Made by a program: the position numbers and the translations under genes. Of a stretch of 9,505 nucleotides of DNA, positions 5,119 to 9,505 are shown in pieces (position 1 is the first letter of the stretch; each line of letters begins with the position of its first letter). Source of the DNA: Micrococcales bacterium (lineage in GTDB: Bacteria; Actinomycetota; Actinomycetes; Actinomycetales; Microbacteriaceae); contig CANFPR010000023.1 of NCBI GenBank assembly GCA_947448975.1, positions 1 through 9,505 on the forward strand, read 5' to 3'. Below the pieces are notes generated by a model. The model saw only the letters and a list, made by a program, of their open reading frames with translations. It ran no database searches and was not told where the DNA came from.

Positions 5119-7013
5119 GACCTGGCCCGCCTCAAGGCGTGAATTTCGGCATCTAGCGCTGCGATTGCTAGGTCGATTTCGGTGACTGAGGCCGAATCTT
5201 CGAGCGCATCGGCACTGCGCCGTTTGGCACGCAGGGCATTCTTCTCGTACTCGATCGCCTTTTCGAGCGCACGACCGATCACGCCCTCGGCAAACTTCTG
5301 GCGACTGGCGTCGTCGTTTGCAGGGATGCTCGTGAGCATGAGTTTGGTAAAGACTTGCCCAAGTTGCTCGTCGAGGCGCTGCTCAACAGCCTCGAACAAC
5401 CCCTGTGTTCCTTGAACGCTGCGCACCTGGTAGATAGCTCGTGCAATATCGCGAAACCAAGGCTGGCTAAAGTTCGATTTACCGATACGTGCGAAGTCTT
5501 CGAGGCTGCAAGCATCCGGTAACTGACCGAGCACAATCACAATCCACTTCTCGTTGACCACCGAAGGATCATCGACACTGACAACCTGTTGCTCGGGCGA
5601 GTCGGTCGGTGGCTCTGTGTCAGTGACCGCAGCTCCGGCAGCGCCAGAATTCCCGAGTGACATCGCCGCAACACCGGAGCGACGATCTTTCTGCGCTACC
5701 TGCTGCACCAGAACTGCTACATCGCTACGTTCTAGGTTTGTGGCGTCGGCAACGAAGCGCTCGTAGACTCCGCGCATAACGAGATCGTCAATCTGAGCCA
5801 AAAGTGTCGCAGCCGCTCGTGCCGCGCCCACCTGACCCTCACGAGTAGCAAGATCGAACTTATTCATCGAGCGGCCGATGGCGAACTCCAGTAGAGGCTT
5901 CTTGCCCTCGATCATGTCGCGAACGGCTTGATCTCCTCGTTGCGTGCGCAAATCGGATGGGTCGAGGCCATCTGGGCCGATTGCCATGAAGGTTTGAGCA
6001 TTGAACTTGGATGCATCGTTGAACGCGCGCATCGCGGCTTTTTGCCCAGCTTCATCGGGATCAAAGTTGAATATGACGTGCGCGGGGTTTGCCGGGTCAC
6101 TAGAAAGTATGCGGTTGAGGATGCGAATGTGTTCGTCGCCGAATGCCGTACCGCAAGTGGCGACGGCAGTGGTGATGCCGGCGAGGTGGCACGCCATGAC
6201 GTCGGTGTAACCCTCAACAACAACAACCTGCTGCTGTTTAGCCATGTCTTTCTTGGCTAAATCGATTCCGTACAGAACTCGGCTCTTGTGGTACACCGGT
6301 GTGTCGGCGGTGTTCAAATACTTTGGCCCGGTGTCTTCTTCAAAGATTTTTCTCGCACCGAAACCGATGACGGCGTTGGTCGAGTCACGGATCGGCCAGA
6401 TAACTCGGCCACGAAACTTATCGAACACTCCGCGTTCCGATTTCGAAGCCAAACCCGCGGTCACCAGTTCGTCGTTGGTGAATCCCTTTGACTTCAGGTG
6501 CTCGGAGAGGCCAGACCAACCCTTGGGAGCCCAACCGATACCGAACGGTTCGCAGGCTGCCGCGTCGAAACCTCGGTTGAGCAGCAGCTCGCGGCCCGGG
6601 GCTGCCTCTTCTGACTCAAACTGCGACCTAAAAAATTCTGCGGCCGCTTTGTTGGCCTCGAGCACACGGGCCCGCTGGTTGTACTCGGCAGCATCGCTGG
6701 AGTTGCCAGCCTCGAGCGTGAGCGTCATTCCAAGGCGAGCGGCCAGCTTTTCGGCGACATCCCTGAACGACAATGAGTCGATCTTGGCTACAAAATCGAA
6801 GAGGTTTCCCTTTTCTTGACAACCGAAGCAGTAGTAAACGCCCTTTGTTGGCGACACCGTGAACGATGGAGATTTTTCGTCATGAAATGGGCAGCGACCC
6901 TTAAGCTCGCCGCCACCGGCGCTCTTGAGCTGAACGTATTCGCCAACAACATCTGCAATGTTTGTGCGTTGACGAATCTCTTCGATATCTTTTTGTGAGA
7001 TTCTGCCAGCCAT
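5115..7013 (-). CDS. dnaG: DNA primase
   Basis: This 632-residue primase makes the RNA primers for chromosome replication, working with the DnaB helicase. Three regions are seen. The N-terminal CHC2 zinc finger has Cys41, His44, Cys62 and Cys65. The RNA polymerase core with TOPRIM fold has V-V-E-G-Y-T-D (265-271, metal-binding Glu267) and F-D-P-D-E-A-G (317-323, Asp318 and Asp320; the middle residue is Pro where Gly is usual). The C-terminal helicase-binding region follows a low-complexity Gly/Ala/Pro/acidic linker at about 453-483. Length and order are normal for Actinobacteria. The start is ATG, with AGGA (7021-7024) 7 nt upstream, overlapping the dgt stop. It follows dgt by 9 nt and overlaps the dehydrogenase by 4 nt. 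It lies in a dusB-dgt-dnaG row rather than the rpsU-dnaG-rpoD operon of Escherichia coli. The call is secure. Confidence 0.97.
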   Translation of the reverse strand: MAGRISQKDIEEIRQRTNIADVVGEYVQLKSAGGGELKGRCPFHDEKSPSFTVSPTKGVYYCFGCQEKGNLFDFVAKIDSLSFRDVAEKLAARLGMTLTLEAGNSSDAAEYNQRARVLEANKAAAEFFRSQFESEEAAPGRELLLNRGFDAAACEPFGIGWAPKGWSGLSEHLKSKGFTNDELVTAGLASKSERGVFDKFRGRVIWPIRDSTNAVIGFGARKIFEEDTGPKYLNTADTPVYHKSRVLYGIDLAKKDMAKQQQVVVVEGYTDVMACHLAGITTAVATCGTAFGDEHIRILNRILSSDPANPAHVIFNFDPDEAGQKAAMRAFNDASKFNAQTFMAIGPDGLDPSDLRTQRGDQAVRDMIEGKKPLLEFAIGRSMNKFDLATREGQVGAARAAATLLAQIDDLVMRGVYERFVADATNLERSDVAVLVQQVAQKDRRSGVAAMSLGNSGAAGAAVTDTEPPTDSPEQQVVSVDDPSVVNEKWIVIVLGQLPDACSLEDFARIGKSNFSQPWFRDIARAIYQVRSVQGTQGLFEAVEQRLDEQLGQVFTKLMLTSIPANDDASRQKFAEGVIGRALEKAIEYEKNALRAKRRSADALEDSASVTEIDLAIAALDAEIHALRRARS

Positions 7014-7022
7014 GCCTAAATC

Positions 7023-8291
7023 CTAGAGTCCTTGGGTGACAAGTTTGTCGTGCAGGGTTAGTGCGCTCTGATCGGTAAGCGAGGCAACCTGGTCGACGAT
7101 CACGCGCTTGCGCTCAATATCGTCGGTTGCGGTCATCCAGGCCGACTGATTTGTGGCGTCAAGCCAGGCACCCTGGCGCTCGAGCAGTGCATCGGCGAGT
7201 TCTTTTAGCAGAGCACGCTGCCATTCATAGAATGGCCGGCGAGATTCGTGAGACATCAAGAAAGCCGAAACCAAGCCCTTAAGTACCGCAATTTCGGCTG
7301 CTACATCTGCGGTTTCGAATACCGAAGCGGAGTATCTGGTGAGGTTCGAGCTCGAGTTAGCTTCGATGGTGGCATCGGTAACGCGACCAACAAAAGACCC
7401 GATCAGCGAGCTCGTGAGGTTCTTCAGCGTGCCAAGTCTCTCGACCGAACCGTCGAAGTCATTTAGCCAAAACTTATTTGCCATCAGGCGTGAAAGCGCC
7501 GCGTCGAGTTGCGAAATCGAGATCTGCCCATCGGCCCAGCTGCTGATCTGGCCAATCAGGTACTGGCGATGATTTGGTGACGCAACTTCTTCGAGTTTGA
7601 TAAAACCGTTTACTACGGCGTCTTCGAAATCGTGCACCGAATAAGCGACGTCGTCTGCGAAGTCCATAACCTGAGCCTCGATGCTCTTTACAAACCGCGG
7701 CGCGCCTTCTCGCATCCAGTTGAAAACCTCGATGTCATCGGCATACACGCCGAACTTGCTGGCGTTGGCAGAAGCATCGGCGGCTTCACCTAGAGTCCAT
7801 GGATACTTACAGGCCGCGTCTAGCGCGGCGCGAGTTAGGTTGAGCCCCACCGACTTGGAATTAGCGTCAAAGACCTTGGGCTCGAGGCGGGTGAGCAACC
7901 TAAACGTCTGAGCGTTGCCTTCGAATCCGCCAATATTCGCAGCCCACTCGTTGAGTGCTTTTTCGCCGTTGTGCCCAAACGGCGGGTGCCCGAGGTCGTG
8001 AGCTAGGCAAGCCATGTCAACCAAATCGGCACTAACGCCGAGGTCGACCGCCATCTCTCGCCCCACCTGCGCCACCTCTAGCGAGTGGGTAAGGCGGGTT
8101 CTAGCGAAGTCTCCCCCGGCTGGCTCTAGAACCTGAGTTTTAGCGCCGAGGCGGCGAAGAGCCGAGGAATGTAAGACGCGCGCCCGGTCGCGTGCGAATT
8201 CGGTACGCCGTTCGAATCCCGAGCGAGACTCGGCGACGAAGCGTTCTTGGTCGGCCTGGTCGTAACCAGCCGCAATCTGCCCCCCAGTCAT
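7023..8291 (-). CDS. dgt: Deoxyguanosinetriphosphate triphosphohydrolase-like HD-domain protein
   Basis: Dgt-family enzymes hydrolyse dNTPs (classically dGTP) to the nucleoside and triphosphate, lowering dNTP pools. The HD-domain metal ligands are visible: His69 (T-R-L-T-H-S), His98-Asp99 within L-A-H-D-L-G-H (96-102), and Asp213 or Asp214 in F-A-D-D-V-A-Y-S. The G-H-N-G-E motif (106-110) that marks Dgt rather than generic HD enzymes follows. The protein has 422 residues, fitting the shorter Dgt type common in Actinobacteria. It begins with the family-like G-Y-D-Q-A-D-Q-E-R. The ATG overlaps the dusB stop by 4 nt (8288-8291), and dnaG starts 9 nt after its stop. Its place just before dnaG fits a role linked to replication or dNTP balance; that link is inference. 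The real preferred dNTP is not predictable. Confidence 0.95.
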   Translation of the reverse strand: MTGGQIAAGYDQADQERFVAESRSGFERRTEFARDRARVLHSSALRRLGAKTQVLEPAGGDFARTRLTHSLEVAQVGREMAVDLGVSADLVDMACLAHDLGHPPFGHNGEKALNEWAANIGGFEGNAQTFRLLTRLEPKVFDANSKSVGLNLTRAALDAACKYPWTLGEAADASANASKFGVYADDIEVFNWMREGAPRFVKSIEAQVMDFADDVAYSVHDFEDAVVNGFIKLEEVASPNHRQYLIGQISSWADGQISISQLDAALSRLMANKFWLNDFDGSVERLGTLKNLTSSLIGSFVGRVTDATIEANSSSNLTRYSASVFETADVAAEIAVLKGLVSAFLMSHESRRPFYEWQRALLKELADALLERQGAWLDATNQSAWMTATDDIERKRVIVDQVASLTDQSALTLHDKLVTQGL

Positions 8292-9463
8292 CCGCCAGAA
8301 ACCCCCAACTCGGCTTCGTGCAAGATCGCTCGTTGTTCGCCCTGCAGCTGCCGAGAGTCGAGCCAGTTTTCGGGCAGGGTGCAGTGTTTTGCGCCGCCTA
8401 GTCGACCGCGCGGACCCTCGGCTTCTTCACCAGGGTATGCAACATCGCGGTCTAGTCGTGACAAAAGTTGATCCATGTGCTCGAGAGACTCAACCTGCGC
8501 CAGAGCGGCGCGAAGTTCACCACCCACGGGGTATCCCTTGAAATACCACGCCACGTGTTTGCGAATGTCGCGACAGGCGTGCTCTTCACTTCCGAAGAAT
8601 TCAACCAGTAACTCGGCGTGACGCTTAAAGGCATCGGCAACCTCGCCGAGAGTTGGCTGAATCGGGTTGATGGCCGCATTGGAATTTGGGTCGCGCAGGT
8701 ATTCGTCGAAGGCGGCCTGAAGATCACCGAAAAGCCACGGTCTGCCCAGACAACCTCGACCAACAACAACGCCATCGACGCCTGTTTCACGCATCATACG
8801 AATCGCATCGCCGGCAGACCAAATATCTCCGTTGCCTAGAACCTGCACGTCCGGGAGCGACTCTCGAAGTTGAGCAATCGAGTTCCAGTCGGCGTTGCCC
8901 GAGTAGTAATCGCTAGCGGTTCTGCCATGCAGGGCGATTGCTGCGACACCGGCGTCACGGGCCGACTTGCCGGCATCTAAAAAGGTTAGGTGCTCGGCAT
9001 CAATGCCCTTGCGCATCTTTACGGTAACTGGGATGTCTCCCGCCGCTCTCACGGCAGCCTGAACGATCGACGAGAACAGGTCTTGTTTCCAAGGTAGAGC
9101 CGCTCCACCACCCTTGCGAGTCACCTTAGGAACCGGGCATCCGAAGTTTAGGTCGATGTGATCGGCGCGGTCTTCGGCTACCAGCATGGTGACTGCCTCG
9201 GCGATGGTTTTCGGGTCAACTCCGTAGAGCTGAACCGATCTAATCTCTTCACTCGGATGATGCCCAACGAGTCTCAGTGACTCCTCCGAGCGTTCAACGA
9301 GTGCGCGCGATGTGACCATTTCAGAAACGAAAAGCCCACCGCCGAACTCACGGCAAAGCCGACGAAAAGCGGTGTTGGTAATTCCGGCCATGGGAGCGAG
9401 TACCACCGGAGTGGTTATCGATAACTTGCCGTACTGAAGAGCCGGCTTGGCGGCTGTTTCCAC
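8288..9463 (-). CDS. dusB: tRNA-dihydrouridine synthase, DusB type
   Basis: This FMN- and NADPH-dependent enzyme reduces uridines in the tRNA D-loop to dihydrouridine. Visible motifs of the TIM-barrel domain are L-A-P-M-A-G-I-T-N (22-30, FMN site), D-L-N-F-G-C-P (104-110) with catalytic Cys109, V-K-M-R-K-G (148-153), L-H-G-R-T (178-182), G-N-G-D-I (210-214) and V-G-R-G-C-L-G-R-P-W (234-243, FMN phosphate). The helical C-terminal domain ends in L-P-E-N-W-L-D-S and E-L-G-V-S-G-G, as I recall for actinobacterial members. It has 391 residues, a normal length. The start is GTG, 2 nt after the stop of the upstream gene, with GGAT (9468-9471) 4 nt before it. It overlaps dgt by 4 nt. The assignment to the Dus family is secure; the DusB branch is likely. 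Confidence 0.95.
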   Translation of the reverse strand: METAAKPALQYGKLSITTPVVLAPMAGITNTAFRRLCREFGGGLFVSEMVTSRALVERSEESLRLVGHHPSEEIRSVQLYGVDPKTIAEAVTMLVAEDRADHIDLNFGCPVPKVTRKGGGAALPWKQDLFSSIVQAAVRAAGDIPVTVKMRKGIDAEHLTFLDAGKSARDAGVAAIALHGRTASDYYSGNADWNSIAQLRESLPDVQVLGNGDIWSAGDAIRMMRETGVDGVVVGRGCLGRPWLFGDLQAAFDEYLRDPNSNAAINPIQPTLGEVADAFKRHAELLVEFFGSEEHACRDIRKHVAWYFKGYPVGGELRAALAQVESLEHMDQLLSRLDRDVAYPGEEAEGPRGRLGGAKHCTLPENWLDSRQLQGEQRAILHEAELGVSGG

Positions 9464-9465
9464 TG

Positions 9466-9505
9466 TTATCCGAGCAGACGTTCGGCTAGGTAACCACGGA
9501 GCTTA
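9466..9505 (-). CDS. glyS: C-terminal end of an upstream gene, probably glycyl-tRNA synthetase
   Basis: Twelve codons of an open frame enter from the right edge and end in TAA (9468-9466): K-L-R-G-Y-L-A-E-R-L-L-G. The other two minus-strand frames are closed nearby (a TAG in one, a TAA at the edge in the dusB frame), so this is the likely end of a real gene, 2 nt before dusB. The tail resembles the Y-L-A-E-R-L ending of actinobacterial single-chain glycyl-tRNA synthetases, and glyS next to dusB-dgt-dnaG is an order I recall for Microbacteriaceae. Twelve residues cannot prove identity, so the gene name is a guess from tail and context. Confidence 0.5.
   Translation of the reverse strand, partial: KLRGYLAERLLG

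Noticed and set aside
6244..6819. 191-residue plus-strand open frame opposite dnaG
   Set aside because: It is antisense to the zinc-finger/TOPRIM part of a clear primase gene, is rich in Ser/Arg/Ala as shadow frames are, and shows no recognisable motif.
1..9505. CRISPR arrays, insertion sequences, toxin-antitoxin or phage genes
   Set aside because: No spaced direct repeats, transposase motifs, terminal inverted repeats or small paired genes were seen; base composition looks even across the window.

Overview
The window looks like a piece of a compact actinobacterial chromosome, most likely Microbacteriaceae; the freshwater Luna/Rhodoluna/Aquiluna type is an inference. The evidence is a moderate GC content (roughly half, by eye), a glyS(end)-dusB-dgt-dnaG gene order that I recall as common in that family, actinobacterial-type DusB, Dgt and DnaG proteins, frequent GTG/TTG starts, and almost no intergenic DNA (genes overlap by 1-4 nt or lie 2-9 nt apart). 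No mobile element, CRISPR array or prophage gene was seen.

Layout, left to right. (1) 1-476, minus strand: the start of a NIPA-like/DMT membrane transporter that runs off the left edge. (2) 549-1115, plus strand: peptide deformylase (def), divergent from the transporter and possibly leaderless. (3) 1118-4027, minus strand: a tightly packed four-gene block, read right to left as sensor-kinase-like membrane protein, LuxR-type response regulator, azlC, azlD. (4) 4067-4142, minus strand: tRNA-Asn(GUU). (5) 4216-9505, minus strand: a housekeeping operon, read right to left as a 12-residue gene tail (probably glyS), dusB, dgt, dnaG and a D-2-hydroxyacid dehydrogenase.

The housekeeping operon combines translation/tRNA functions (probable glycyl-tRNA synthetase, tRNA dihydrouridine synthase), dNTP control (Dgt), replication priming (DnaG) and one metabolic dehydrogenase coupled to dnaG by a 4-nt overlap.

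The least ordinary part is the block at 1118-4027. Its kinase-like protein keeps six membrane segments and a recognisable NarL/DesK-type core, but Thr203 stands where the phosphoacceptor His should be and the ATP-binding boxes are altered. The partner regulator keeps the phosphorylatable Asp57 but has Gln111 in place of the near-invariant Lys and Ala12 in its acidic pocket. Both are coupled to azlCD, a branched-chain amino acid exporter. This suggests a non-canonical, possibly non-phosphorelay signalling pair dedicated to amino acid export. That function is inference; the substitutions are read directly from the DNA.
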